A DNA stretch of 64,000 nt from Sunxiuqinia rutila (GTDB lineage: Bacteria > Bacteroidota > Bacteroidia > Bacteroidales > Prolixibacteraceae), in NCBI RefSeq assembly GCF_050589705.1, contig NZ_JBNGOT010000009.1, forward strand, positions 124,001 through 188,000, read 5' to 3'. Of this stretch, positions 44,478-53,882 are shown in pieces. The notes below the pieces were generated by a model that saw only the letters and a program-made list of their open reading frames with translations, was not told the origin of the DNA and ran no database searches. Numbering within the stretch: the first letter of the stretch is position 1; the number at the start of each line of letters is the position of its first letter. The translations under genes were made by a program, and so were the position numbers.

Positions 44478-45152
44478 TTATTCATCAACATATTTTTGAA
44501 TAACTTCTTTCCATTTCAGGTAACCTTCTCCCATCAAATGCAGCCCATCATTGGTGTAATCGGGATTCAATTTAGCCCCGGAAGCATCGGTAAAATGACT
44601 AAACAGGTCAATGTAGGTAAGCTGCTTTTCGGAGGCAAGCTTTTTCAACTCCGAATTTATTTCGGGCACCATCGCCCAGCGCGAAGCATGCTTTTTAAAA
44701 TTGTCAAAGGCATCGTTCACAGGCAGTACACTTTGCAAATAAATTTGGGTTTTGGGGCTTTCATGCTGAATTCGTTCAAGGATTAGGCAAATATTGCCGA
44801 CAATGGAGTCAACCGAAATCCCACGCGAAACATCGTTAATTCCGATCAAAAGAAAAAGCTTGGCTGGTTTTCCTTTCACAATAGGATCCAGACGATCCAG
44901 AATTCCGCTTGTAATATCGCCACTAATCCCCCTGTTTTTTACCCGGGGATTATCAAAAAGCTCAGCCCATTCAGCTCCATCAGTAATGCTGTTTCCCAGG
45001 AAAATAATATCTTTTTTGCTGGATGGCAGGTTTTCGAACAAACTAGCCCGGCGCTCCCAGTAAATTGAATACTTCCGCTCTTGCGCCTGCGCTGTTTCCA
45101 CCCAGGCAAAAACCATAAAAATGATGACTAATCGAATAACTCCTTGCTTCAT
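44478..45152 (-). CDS. Secreted SGNH/GDSL hydrolase
   Basis: 224 residues with a Sec signal ending near AQAQ (24). SGNH blocks: IIFLGNSITDGAEW (Ser nucleophile, about 50), RGISGDITSG, LLIGINDVSRG (Asn) and NDGLHLMGEGY (Asp and His). It resembles the platelet-activating-factor-acetylhydrolase-like group of secreted esterases. It is the last gene of the nine-gene operon, 31 bases after the GlpT/UhpT-like gene. A deacylase for an O-acyl or lipid group on the operon's substrate would fit; D-alanyl or acetyl esters are possible but nothing in the sequence decides. Confidence 0.85.
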   Translation of the reverse strand: MKQGVIRLVIIFMVFAWVETAQAQERKYSIYWERRASLFENLPSSKKDIIFLGNSITDGAEWAELFDNPRVKNRGISGDITSGILDRLDPIVKGKPAKLFLLIGINDVSRGISVDSIVGNICLILERIQHESPKTQIYLQSVLPVNDAFDNFKKHASRWAMVPEINSELKKLASEKQLTYIDLFSHFTDASGAKLNPDYTNDGLHLMGEGYLKWKEVIQKYVDE

Positions 45153-45183
45153 TGTTGTTTAGTTTTTAAGTAATGACATCAGA

Positions 45184-46518
45184 TCAACCGGCCTTTTCTT
45201 CGATGTAACCCGAGTTCCAGGTAAAAGCGAAGAAAATGGTCGCTGCAATTCCGGAGGCCACCAAAATCAGGAAGCCAAGCCCCCATCCATAGTGGGTTAC
45301 CAAATAGCCAAGTCCCCATCCGGACAAGACGGTACTTAAGTAGGCAAACAAGCCCGTAAGCCCAATGGCAGTAGCCGCAGCTTTCTTAGTTGCCAGGTTT
45401 GCAGCAATGATTCCGACCAGTGCCTGTGGCCCATAAATAAAGAAGCCTACAATGCAAAGTAGCGTGCCATAAAAGAATGCACTTTCGTGGGGCAATTTCC
45501 AGAAGAAGAAAACGGCTATCGAACAGATCAACATGTAAATCAGAGCAGCACGTCCTCCGCGGCCTTTAAACACCTTATCCATCATCCATCCGCTTGAAAG
45601 CATTCCCAGAATCCCAAATCCCTCGTAACCAGCAACTAACCAGCCTGCTTTTTGCAAATCAACGCCTTTCATTTCCGTCAGGAAAGTTGGGCCCCAATCC
45701 AAAATTGCATACCGAATAGTGTATAGGAAAAAGTTGGCCAAACAAAGGAACCAAATGGCTGGATTACCAAAAACTTGCTTGCGCACAAAACGCTTGAAAT
45801 CGCCTTTCTTTTTCTCGCCTTCCTCTTTTACTTCTTCATCCTCATTTTTATACACTTCCACGGGAGGCAAGCCCAAAGACTGCGGTTTATCGCGATGCCG
45901 GTTCAGCAGGAAAAGCACGCCCACAAAAGCCAGGGCCGCCGGAACAATAAAACAGTAGCGCCAGTCGTACACCACCAAAAAGCTGTTCAGCACCAGCACC
46001 AAAGCTGCCCCAATGGAGTGTGAAGTATTCCAAATGGCAAACTTAACACCACGTTCCGAAGGCGAGAACCAATTGGTTAAACTATTGGCACAAGGTGGAA
46101 AACCCATTCCCTGGAACCAGCCATTCAGCAACCAAAAAGCGCCAAAAGCCACCACTCCACTGCTCAAGCCAAAAAGCAAACTCATGGAAGCAGAAAAGAA
46201 CAAGCCCACCGCCATAAAATAGCGCGGGTTGGTTTGATCACCAAAAAAGCCATTCACAAACTTGGAAATCCCATAAACCACACCATGCAAGGTCAGGAAA
46301 AGCCCTAAGTCGGCCTTCGAAATTCCCAAATCGGCTTCAATTGCAGGCATCGCAATCGAAATGTTTTTCCGAACGAAATAAAACATCACATAGCCAATCA
46401 TCGTGGTGTACATCACCCGTGTCCGCCAATATTTGTATTTGGCATTCAACTCACTTTTATCCGTAATGGTTTGCTCCTTTTCTGGAGCAGGCTTCAGAAA
46501 ACTCAATACATTCGTCAT
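45184..46518 (-). CDS. OPA-family organophosphate:phosphate antiporter (GlpT/UhpT-like)
   Basis: About 444 residues from ATG 46518; the frame opens at 46593 but those 25 residues overlap the transketolase 3' end and are not family-like. It has 12 hydrophobic helices. The segment KYWRTRVMYTTMIGYVMFYFVRKNISIAMP carries the conserved Arg of the GlpT phosphate site, and WFQGMGFPPCANSLTNWFS and RG.KFAIWNTSHSIGAALV are OPA signatures. The family exchanges glycerol-3-phosphate or hexose-6-phosphate for phosphate. With glpD and a periplasmic GDPD in the same operon, glycerol-3-phosphate is the most likely cargo; a polyol phosphate is an alternative. Confidence 0.88.
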   Translation of the reverse strand: MTNVLSFLKPAPEKEQTITDKSELNAKYKYWRTRVMYTTMIGYVMFYFVRKNISIAMPAIEADLGISKADLGLFLTLHGVVYGISKFVNGFFGDQTNPRYFMAVGLFFSASMSLLFGLSSGVVAFGAFWLLNGWFQGMGFPPCANSLTNWFSPSERGVKFAIWNTSHSIGAALVLVLNSFLVVYDWRYCFIVPAALAFVGVLFLLNRHRDKPQSLGLPPVEVYKNEDEEVKEEGEKKKGDFKRFVRKQVFGNPAIWFLCLANFFLYTIRYAILDWGPTFLTEMKGVDLQKAGWLVAGYEGFGILGMLSSGWMMDKVFKGRGGRAALIYMLICSIAVFFFWKLPHESAFFYGTLLCIVGFFIYGPQALVGIIAANLATKKAAATAIGLTGLFAYLSTVLSGWGLGYLVTHYGWGLGFLILVASGIAATIFFAFTWNSGYIEEKAG

Positions 46519-46576
46519 CGTTTCAATTTTAGTTTTATCGGGGTTAGTTGTTGTTATTTTTTGAACACATAGCGAA

Positions 46577-48637
46577 TTACGACAGCGCTTCAACTGCTGG
46601 CTCTTCCACGCAGGCGAGTAATTTTTTCACTTGCTGATATACATTTTGACCGGTAAAGCCAAATTTTTCATCCAACACCTGGTAAGGCGCAGAGTAGCCA
46701 AATGAGTTTAAGCCCCAAACGGTTCCACGGTTGCCAACCAAGCCTTCCAGCGTAGTTGGCAAGCCGGCTGTTAAACCGAATACCGGGCAATCTTCCGACA
46801 TCACTGCTTGCTGATATTCTTTGGGTTGATTACGGAAGATCCCTTCCGAAATAGCCGATACAATCCGAACCTTCACTCCATCTTTACGCAACAGCTGAGC
46901 ACCTTCAAATAAAGTTGCGACCTCGGAACCTGAAGCCACCAGCACTACTTCCGGATTCTCATCTTCATTAACAATGTAAGCTCCCTTTTCTGCCTGACGG
47001 GCTTCTTCCTGAAGGGTCGTTTTAGCCGGTAAGTCCACAATATTTTGACGCGACAACAAAAGGCCGGTCGGTGTTGAATTATTTTTCAGGGCCATTTCCC
47101 AGGCTACTGTTGTTTCAACAGCATCAGCCGGGCGTAGCACCATCATGGAATTTGCTCCATGGTGATTCTTCAGCTTTTCCAGCAAACGAATCTGCATTTC
47201 CTGCTCAACAGGCTCATGCGTTGGGCCATCTTCACCAACCCGAAATGAATCATGTGTCCAGATAAACTTAACGGGCAGCTCCATCAAAGCAGCCATCCGC
47301 ACAGCGGGTTTCATGTAATCAGAGAAAACAAAGAAAGTTCCGCACACGGGAATAACGCCGCCATGCAAAGCCATCCCAATGCACAAGCAAGCCATCGTTA
47401 ACTCTGAAACTCCGGCCTCCAGAAAGGCTCCGCTAAAATCTTTTTTACTGAAACGATGTGTTTGTTTCAAAAAGCCATCGGTTTTATCTGAGTTAGATAA
47501 ATCAGCCGATGAACAAATCATATTTTCAATATTTTGGGCAAAAGCACTCAATACAACAGATGAAGCCGCACGGGTAGATTGATTTGGTTTTTGCTGAATG
47601 CCCGCCCAATCCATGTCCGGCACATCACCTGAAAAGAAACGTTCCAATTTCGCGGCAAGCTCCGGATTTTCCTGAGCCCATTTGGCCTTATTGGCGTAAC
47701 GTTCGGCCACGACTTCTTCCAATTCAATGTGACTTTGAGCATACAAATCCTGCACCTCAGGGAAAATGACAAATGGATTTTCCGGATCGCCTCCCAAGCC
47801 CCGAATGGTCTCATCAAATGAAGCACCAGAAGCCGACAACGGTTGTCCGTGCGTTGACAGCTGGTTGCCAAAATCTTTGCGTTCGGAAGTAACGGCGCCT
47901 TTCCCCATCACCGTCTTCCCAATGATCAGTGTTGGACGTTCGGTTTCAAACATCGCATCTTTTAAAGCTTCGCGAATCGCTTTGACATCATGCCCATCAA
48001 TTTCAACAACAACCCATCCCCAGGCACGGTATTTCATCGCTACATTTTCAGTAGAAACCGTGTCAACCGTAGTTGAAAGCTGTACATTATTTGAATCATA
48101 GAACATGACCAGATTATCCAAACCTAAATGTCCGGCAATCCGGCCTGCCCCTTGTGAAATTTCTTCTTGTATGCCGCCATCGGAGATGTAAGCATAAATG
48201 GTTTGATCCATCACCTCGCCAAAGCGAGCTTTTAAAAACTTGGCAGCAATAGCAGCACCTACAGCATAAGTATGTCCCTGTCCCAATGGACCCGAGGTAT
48301 TTTCTACTCCACGGGCAATATCCAACTCCGGATGACCGGAAGTAACACTTCCCCATTGACGGAATGCCGCCAGTTCATCCATCGTATATTTTCCTGTTAA
48401 TGCCAACACCGAATACAACATGGGAGACATATGGCCAGGATCAAGAAAAAAACGATCCCGACCTTCCCACTCGGGATTATTAGGATCATAAATCAGAAAT
48501 TCTGAAAACAAAACATTAATAAAATCAGCTCCTCCCATGGCACCCCCAGGATGTCCCGACTTGGCTTTTTCAACCATAGCAGCGGACAAAATACGGATAT
48601 TGTCCGCTGCTCTCTTCATTGTTTCAATCTCGTTCAT
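46577..48637 (-). CDS. tkt: Transketolase
   Basis: 686 residues from ATG 48637, chosen because AGGA lies nine bases upstream and the protein then starts like other transketolases (ADNIRILSAAMVEKAKSGHPGG); a longer frame opens at 48709. The TPP domain has GPLGQGHTYAVGAAIAAK and ISDGGIQEEIS (the GDG-type motif with Ser in front). The pyrimidine domain has FIWTHDSFRVGEDGPTHEP. Full length, single chain. It moves two-carbon units among pentose, triose and hexose phosphates, thus draining ribulose/xylulose-5-phosphate into glycolysis. Lying between the ribulokinase-like gene and the antiporter, it is a pathway-dedicated copy. Confidence 0.93.
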   Translation of the reverse strand: MNEIETMKRAADNIRILSAAMVEKAKSGHPGGAMGGADFINVLFSEFLIYDPNNPEWEGRDRFFLDPGHMSPMLYSVLALTGKYTMDELAAFRQWGSVTSGHPELDIARGVENTSGPLGQGHTYAVGAAIAAKFLKARFGEVMDQTIYAYISDGGIQEEISQGAGRIAGHLGLDNLVMFYDSNNVQLSTTVDTVSTENVAMKYRAWGWVVVEIDGHDVKAIREALKDAMFETERPTLIIGKTVMGKGAVTSERKDFGNQLSTHGQPLSASGASFDETIRGLGGDPENPFVIFPEVQDLYAQSHIELEEVVAERYANKAKWAQENPELAAKLERFFSGDVPDMDWAGIQQKPNQSTRAASSVVLSAFAQNIENMICSSADLSNSDKTDGFLKQTHRFSKKDFSGAFLEAGVSELTMACLCIGMALHGGVIPVCGTFFVFSDYMKPAVRMAALMELPVKFIWTHDSFRVGEDGPTHEPVEQEMQIRLLEKLKNHHGANSMMVLRPADAVETTVAWEMALKNNSTPTGLLLSRQNIVDLPAKTTLQEEARQAEKGAYIVNEDENPEVVLVASGSEVATLFEGAQLLRKDGVKVRIVSAISEGIFRNQPKEYQQAVMSEDCPVFGLTAGLPTTLEGLVGNRGTVWGLNSFGYSAPYQVLDEKFGFTGQNVYQQVKKLLACVEEPAVEALS

Positions 48638-48718
48638 TGTTGTTCCTATTTTCTTCTGTCCTTGCTTATTTTTCAATTCTTTTTGCATACTCCCTGCCGT
48701 TTGATCCATCTTATTCTC

Positions 48719-50362
48719 CTATTTCTTGTATTTCAAATACTCCCGATACCTTATCTGATGAATGGCTGCATATTCTTTCCGCGGATAATATGTTTCTGAA
48801 AATCCCTGTCCCATGGTTTCCTGCGCCTCTTCAATGCTCGCATGCACACCTGAAGCGACAGCTGCGAACATGGCAGCACCCAAGGCACACGACTCTTTGG
48901 CTTTCGTAATTTTCACCGGCAAGCCTAGTACATCAGCCATTGTCTGCATGACAAAGGCTGACTTTTGAGCAATTCCGCCTGCTCCAATCACCTCATTAAC
49001 GGACATCCCATTTTCGACATAGCGATCAACGATCGCTTTCAACCCATAAGTTGAAGCCTCTACCAAGGCTTTAAAAATGGCCGGAGCATTGCTTCCCAAG
49101 TGTAAACCTGTCACACTTGCTTTCACCGACTCATCTGCATCTGGCGAGCGACGCCCGTTAATCCAGTCTGTCGCTAAAACCGAATGAGCATCAACAGGAA
49201 GCTTTTCAGCTTCAGCTGTCAGCCAGGGAATCATTTGTTCGCTCATTTCTTTCACCAAGCGCTCCCGCAATGGCTGATCCAACCAATCAGCCTGAGGCAA
49301 TAACTGCTCAAAAGGTCCTATCAACAGATCCTTAAACCATGCATATAAATCGCCAAAAGCAGGCTGTCCGGCTTCAAAACCAATCAGCCCAGGCACCACC
49401 GAACCATCCACCTGACCGCAAATTCCAGGGACGACCGAAGCACCCACTTGATCCTTCTCGGCCACCAAAATATCACAGGTTGATGTTCCCACAACGCTCA
49501 CCATAACGCCGGGTCTTATTTGAGCGCCAACAGCTCCAACATGGCAATCAACAGCTCCAACAGCCACCTTTACATCCGTGGAAAGTCCAAGTCGTAATGC
49601 CCACTCCTCCGTTAATTTTCCAATTGGAGTATCGCTGGTGTAAGTTTCCTGATAAGGGCGAAATAAAAACTCGGAAAAGTCGGGAGCCAATTTTCGCATA
49701 AATTCTTCGGAAGGAAGCCCTCCCCACTCTTCGTGCCACATGGCTTTATGACCTCCGGCACAGCGACTATATCTTCGCTCGTTCGGATTACTGATTCCGC
49801 ATAGCAAATTGGGCAGCCAGTCACAATGCTCAACCCACGAAAAAGCCCGTTTGTGCACGCTTTCATCTTTGCGCAATAAATGGAGCACCTTTGACCAAAC
49901 CCACTCCGAAGAGTAGCGGCCTCCACTGTATTTGTTGTAGTCAATGGACCACTGTCGAACTAAATCATTAATTTCCTCGGCTTCCTGCACAGCGGTATGA
50001 TCTTTCCACAGAGCAAACATCGCATTGGGATTTTCACCAAACTCAGGCAGCAAAGCCAATGGGGTTCCGTCAACATTGGTCAAACAAACGGTGGAGCTTG
50101 TTGTGGCAAATGCAATTCCGACAACAGCAGCTCTCTGGCTCGGCGTCGCTGTTTGCAACATCTCAACCACAGCCTCCTCGAAAGCATCCAGGTAATCAGC
50201 AGGATGCTGGCGATACTGATTTACTTCCGAATTGCAGTACTTTCCTTCCATCCATCGCGGATAAAACCGAGTGGCTGTTGCTTGAATTTCTCCGGAATGT
50301 GCATCAACCAAGACAACCCGGCAGGAATCAGATCCAAAGTCAGCTCCAATAACCCCTTTCAT
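48719..50362 (-). CDS. araB: Ribulokinase-like FGGY carbohydrate kinase
   Basis: 547 residues, usual AraB length. FGGY landmarks: GADFGSDSCRVVLVDA at the start (phosphate loop), YPRWMEGKYCNSEVNQYRQHP, FALWKDHTAVQEAEEIN, KYSGGRYSSEWVWSKVLH, SWVEHCDWLPNLLCG, GHKAMWHEEWGGLPSEEF, and the C-terminal IGAGGIAQKSAFVMQ. These are AraB-type rather than XylB or GlpK. AraB enzymes phosphorylate L- or D-ribulose, and often ribitol or arabitol. No araA or araD is in the window, so the natural ketose may come from a polyol rather than arabinose. It follows the HAD gene by five bases. Confidence 0.88.
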   Translation of the reverse strand: MKGVIGADFGSDSCRVVLVDAHSGEIQATATRFYPRWMEGKYCNSEVNQYRQHPADYLDAFEEAVVEMLQTATPSQRAAVVGIAFATTSSTVCLTNVDGTPLALLPEFGENPNAMFALWKDHTAVQEAEEINDLVRQWSIDYNKYSGGRYSSEWVWSKVLHLLRKDESVHKRAFSWVEHCDWLPNLLCGISNPNERRYSRCAGGHKAMWHEEWGGLPSEEFMRKLAPDFSEFLFRPYQETYTSDTPIGKLTEEWALRLGLSTDVKVAVGAVDCHVGAVGAQIRPGVMVSVVGTSTCDILVAEKDQVGASVVPGICGQVDGSVVPGLIGFEAGQPAFGDLYAWFKDLLIGPFEQLLPQADWLDQPLRERLVKEMSEQMIPWLTAEAEKLPVDAHSVLATDWINGRRSPDADESVKASVTGLHLGSNAPAIFKALVEASTYGLKAIVDRYVENGMSVNEVIGAGGIAQKSAFVMQTMADVLGLPVKITKAKESCALGAAMFAAVASGVHASIEEAQETMGQGFSETYYPRKEYAAIHQIRYREYLKYKK

Positions 50363-50367
50363 AACTT

Positions 50368-51240
50368 CTATTTATTGTTTCGCGAAAGCTTTAACAGCTC
50401 TCCAAATGTTTCAATCGTTGGTGTCACCAAATTGGGTTTTGGGACTGCTTTTACGGCATCTTCTTCGGTCGCTTCACCCGACAATACAAGCACTCCAAAA
50501 CTATTGGCCCGGTGTGCCATCAAAATATCGGTATAAATCCGGTCGCCAATCATAGCAACTTCCTCACTTTTCAGGTTGTGTAGTTCTAAAATACCATTGA
50601 GCATTTCAGGCTGAGGTTTTCCTAAGACGACATCAGGCTCGCGCCCAACTGATTTTTCGATTGCTGCACAAATGGAGCCGCAATCAACCAAAACCACAGG
50701 TTCATCGGTCGGGCAAACATAGTCCGGGTTGGTTGCCACATACAGTTTTTTCTGCGAAACCCACCAAGCTGCACGCGACAAGCGATCGTATGCCAGGGTT
50801 AAATCAAAACCCACTACAACAGCATCCGGCTCTTCCTTCGGATCATTTGGAACGGACTCAAATCCGGCCAGTTCAAACTCCTCAATCATACTTGGTGTTC
50901 CTAAGATAAACAGGCGTTTCACTTCTGGATGATGCTTCATCAAATAAGTAATGGTAGCTTGCGCTGTGGTGTACAATTCTTTCTTGGTAGCCACAACTCC
51001 CATCTTTCGCAAATGCTCCAAATAGTCAGCTGTACTTTTCGACGGATTATTCGTCAAAAATGAATAACCAATTCCCATCGCCTTTAGATCAGCCAGAAAT
51101 TGCTTGGTATAGGAAAACAGCGTATTCCCTTTATAAATAGTGCCATCCATGTCCAGAGCAACATGCTTGATCTTTTGCAAATGGGTGTACAAAGCCTGCT
51201 CATCCGGAAAGGATGATAAAAATACTTTATCGTCTAACAT
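50368..51240 (-). CDS. HAD-IIA (NagD/AraL-like) sugar phosphatase
   Basis: 290 residues. HAD motif I is ALDMDGTIYKG (Asp nucleophile at about 31), motif II is FLTNNPSKS, and the conserved C-terminal LGKPQPEML and MIGDRIYTDILMAHRAN give motifs III and IV. A C2 cap lies between, as in NagD and AraL. In the Bacillus subtilis arabinose operon the equivalent araL is found with araM and araB, as here. AraL removes phosphate from pentose and other sugar phosphates. It is five bases from both neighbours, so tightly co-translated. Confidence 0.87.
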   Translation of the reverse strand: MLDDKVFLSSFPDEQALYTHLQKIKHVALDMDGTIYKGNTLFSYTKQFLADLKAMGIGYSFLTNNPSKSTADYLEHLRKMGVVATKKELYTTAQATITYLMKHHPEVKRLFILGTPSMIEEFELAGFESVPNDPKEEPDAVVVGFDLTLAYDRLSRAAWWVSQKKLYVATNPDYVCPTDEPVVLVDCGSICAAIEKSVGREPDVVLGKPQPEMLNGILELHNLKSEEVAMIGDRIYTDILMAHRANSFGVLVLSGEATEEDAVKAVPKPNLVTPTIETFGELLKLSRNNK

Positions 51241-51245
51241 AGTTT

Positions 51246-52562
51246 TTATTCAAATATTTCGTTCAACCACTGATCCAGGTAACCCGTTCTTATGGCAATA
51301 TCCAGAATCGTAAAACGGGACCGAATGTGTGATGCCCTGATGAATGAACTTTTCATGCGTTTGCGGGAAATACCAATTTGCTCAGGCTCTACCGGAGCAC
51401 CAACAGCCAATAGTCTTTTTTTGACCTCTTCTGAAGGAACCAGTTGTTCAGTCAGACGTGCTTTTAACACCGGCCAGTTTGTTTTAAGCTTTTGCAGCTG
51501 ATCGCTCAAAGCGTCTTTATCGATGTATTTATTCTGAGTTTGCGTCAAGGCTGTTTCCAGAAAGTCAGTATTTTCAAACTGCTCTTTTATCTTTTGCTCC
51601 CATTCCGGCCATTCATCCCATTGTTTACAACAGGCTTCTACATCCAACAAATCCAATGGAGTTTGAAGCATTTTTTCGTACAAACGAGTAACAGCCAAAG
51701 TGGCAATTCCGACTTGGAAACCGTGCGATGGCGTTTCCCCTTCATAGGTATGATGCTCCATGTTCCACAAGTGGCTGAACTGATGCTCAGCGCCGGATGC
51801 CGGACGGCTGGTTTGTGACCACTGCATGGCAAAACCTCCTAAAATCAATCCTTCAACCAACGGTGTAATTGCCGTTAGCTGACCATTTTTAGCTCCTTCC
51901 GGATCGGCCAGTGCCTCTTTCAGTCCATCCTGTACAATTGACCAAGCCCGTGGATCAATCGGTTCCTCCTCCAACGCATCAGCAATAATCCAGTCGGCAC
52001 CAGCGGTTACTTTTGCAAAAAGATCGGCATAGCCAGAAGCGGTCATCAACGAAGGAGCCTGCCTGATGATTTCAACATCAGCCAAAACAGCCTGAGGGGC
52101 CGGACATGAAAAGGTTTGTTTAGCTCCCTGAAATGTAATGGAAGCACCAAAAGCTGTGTATCCATCCATAGACGCAGCTGTTGCCACACACATATACGGT
52201 CTGTCGGCGCGGGCTGCTGCCAGTTTGGTCAGGTCATTCAATGTGCCTGATCCAACTGCTACAGGAATGGCATCATGCTTTTTTAAAGACGCTTCCAGCT
52301 TCTCTACATTTCCGAATTCAGCATACGGCTTTGGCTCGTCATAAACGAATGGCTCCACTTCGGTCATTCCCTTTTTCTTCAGGCATTCAAACACCTTTTC
52401 GCCTGCAATCTTCCAAGTGGTTTGATCGCATACCACAACAGCTTTCCGCCCGTCAAAATTGGTTTTGAATAAATCAGGAACCTGTTCTATTATCTTCTCG
52501 TCTATGATCAAAGCTCGCGTATCCCGAGCTGAATCCAGCGCTTCTTTTACATTCAGTTTCAT
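51246..52562 (-). CDS. araM: sn-Glycerol-1-phosphate dehydrogenase family protein (AraM-like)
   Basis: 438 residues. Iron/zinc-alcohol-dehydrogenase fold of the G1PDH branch: PVAVGSGTLNDLTKLAA (NAD-binding loop, about 100), CVATAASMDGYTAFGAS, the metal-site segments SGYADLFAKV, EHQFSHLWNMEHH and PSHGFQVGIATL (Asp and two His ligands). AraM of Bacillus reduces DHAP to glycerol-1-phosphate; related enzymes may act on other polyol phosphates. With a polyol permease 19 bases upstream and araL/araB-like genes downstream, it may oxidise a pentitol or its phosphate here, which is an inference. Confidence 0.86.
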   Translation of the reverse strand: MKLNVKEALDSARDTRALIIDEKIIEQVPDLFKTNFDGRKAVVVCDQTTWKIAGEKVFECLKKKGMTEVEPFVYDEPKPYAEFGNVEKLEASLKKHDAIPVAVGSGTLNDLTKLAAARADRPYMCVATAASMDGYTAFGASITFQGAKQTFSCPAPQAVLADVEIIRQAPSLMTASGYADLFAKVTAGADWIIADALEEEPIDPRAWSIVQDGLKEALADPEGAKNGQLTAITPLVEGLILGGFAMQWSQTSRPASGAEHQFSHLWNMEHHTYEGETPSHGFQVGIATLAVTRLYEKMLQTPLDLLDVEACCKQWDEWPEWEQKIKEQFENTDFLETALTQTQNKYIDKDALSDQLQKLKTNWPVLKARLTEQLVPSEEVKKRLLAVGAPVEPEQIGISRKRMKSSFIRASHIRSRFTILDIAIRTGYLDQWLNEIFE

Positions 52563-52581
52563 TTGAACTATCTAATTTTTA

Positions 52582-53817
52582 TTACATTGTTTTTGCATTG
52601 TTCGGAAGAGTAATAAAGCGGGTGAGGAAGGCACTTAGCAGATAAAGCCCGGCAAGCAGCCAAATCACTCCCTCACTTCCGATTAACTGATAAAAAACAC
52701 CAACCAGCAATGGGCCTACAAACACCGGAAGTCCAGCTCCCAGGTTTAAAACAGCCATTGCGGCACCTTTATCTTCTTTCACCAGCGATGGCACCAAAGC
52801 AGACAAGGGCACATACCCCGCCAGCAAGGCTCCCCACAAGGTTCCGGCAGCCATGACAATCCAGAAATTACTATTGCCAAATACCGGGGAATAATAAAAC
52901 AACAGCGTACTTATAGCACAACCAACACCTCCAAACCAGATTACAGTATTGCGCCATCCAACGCGGTCGCCAACAAATCCGAAAATCAGGTTGAAAACAA
53001 TATTACCTGTAAAAATGGTCCCCCAGATCTGCAACCATTCCGTTGTATTAAATCCATGTTCGGCCATGTACAAAGGCAAAAAGACCGGGAACGCAAATTG
53101 TGCGGTGGTATTAATCACCCGAACGATCCCTCCCAACAAAACTTTGGGTTCGTCGCGCATGATGGTGATTCCTTTCATCAGGTCTTTCATTTTTGAATCA
53201 GCCCCCTTGCGCTCCAGTTTCGTGTACTTATTCAACACCAAGGCAAACAGTGCCCCAATCAAAGCCCAGAACACACTGGTCCATAAAGTTGAAATATGAC
53301 CAAATTCAATGATGGCCCAGCTGGAATAATAAGCCCCGAGCACATTAAGTCCACCGGTAAAGACGAACCAGAACCATCCAACGGCTCGCCCCAGTTGTTC
53401 TTTCGGCGTGCTGTAGGTTATCCACACCAAAAAGGCGTAAGCAAACAAAGGATAGCCGAAACCTCGAACAGCATAGGTGACCAGCATCACCGGATAATTC
53501 AAATCAGGCATTCCCATCCCAACAAATCCAACGGTTCCTAACAGGTAAAGCAGCAGCCCGTAAAACATTGTTTTTCGGGCGCCATAGGTTTCTGCCAGCA
53601 CACCTGAAAACCAGGACGAAATGGCAATTGTAATTCCGTATACTGTAAATAAAGCGGCTGAGGCTTCCAGGCTAAGTCCCCGATCAATTAAATAAGGACT
53701 CAACCATCCTTGCTCAATCCCATCTCCCATCATAAAAATTAGCACGCCAAGATATCCCCACGACAAATGTTTGGGGAGACCAGCATGGCTAAAAAAGGCA
53801 CTTGATTGGTTTTTCAT
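52582..53817 (-). CDS. MFS polyol permease, RbtT/DalT/CsbX-like
   Basis: 411 residues, 12 hydrophobic helices. The N-terminus GLPKHLSWGYLGVLIFMMGDGIEQGWLS and SWFSGVLAETYGARKTM closely follow the ribitol and D-arabitol permeases RbtT and DalT (GLPLHLVWGYLAIAIFMTGDG in the Klebsiella protein, as I recall it). It also carries RGFGYPLFAYAFLVWI and GWFWFVFTGGLNVLG motifs of this subgroup. It would import a pentitol by proton symport. The gene is in the middle of the glp/ara-like operon, directly before the AraM-like dehydrogenase, and gives the main reason to think the operon handles ribitol or arabitol. Confidence 0.82.
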   Translation of the reverse strand: MKNQSSAFFSHAGLPKHLSWGYLGVLIFMMGDGIEQGWLSPYLIDRGLSLEASAALFTVYGITIAISSWFSGVLAETYGARKTMFYGLLLYLLGTVGFVGMGMPDLNYPVMLVTYAVRGFGYPLFAYAFLVWITYSTPKEQLGRAVGWFWFVFTGGLNVLGAYYSSWAIIEFGHISTLWTSVFWALIGALFALVLNKYTKLERKGADSKMKDLMKGITIMRDEPKVLLGGIVRVINTTAQFAFPVFLPLYMAEHGFNTTEWLQIWGTIFTGNIVFNLIFGFVGDRVGWRNTVIWFGGVGCAISTLLFYYSPVFGNSNFWIVMAAGTLWGALLAGYVPLSALVPSLVKEDKGAAMAVLNLGAGLPVFVGPLLVGVFYQLIGSEGVIWLLAGLYLLSAFLTRFITLPNNAKTM

Positions 53818-53882
53818 CGTTTAGTTGTAGTTAGTTCGTATTTCATTCGATCTGACGTTACGGGCTTGCAAAGCAAGGAAGC

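Noticed and set aside
46519..46593. N-terminal extension of the GlpT/UhpT-like gene overlapping the transketolase end
   Set aside because: The 25 extra residues are not family-like and would overlap the upstream stop codon by 17 bases. ATG 46518 gives the usual N-terminus.
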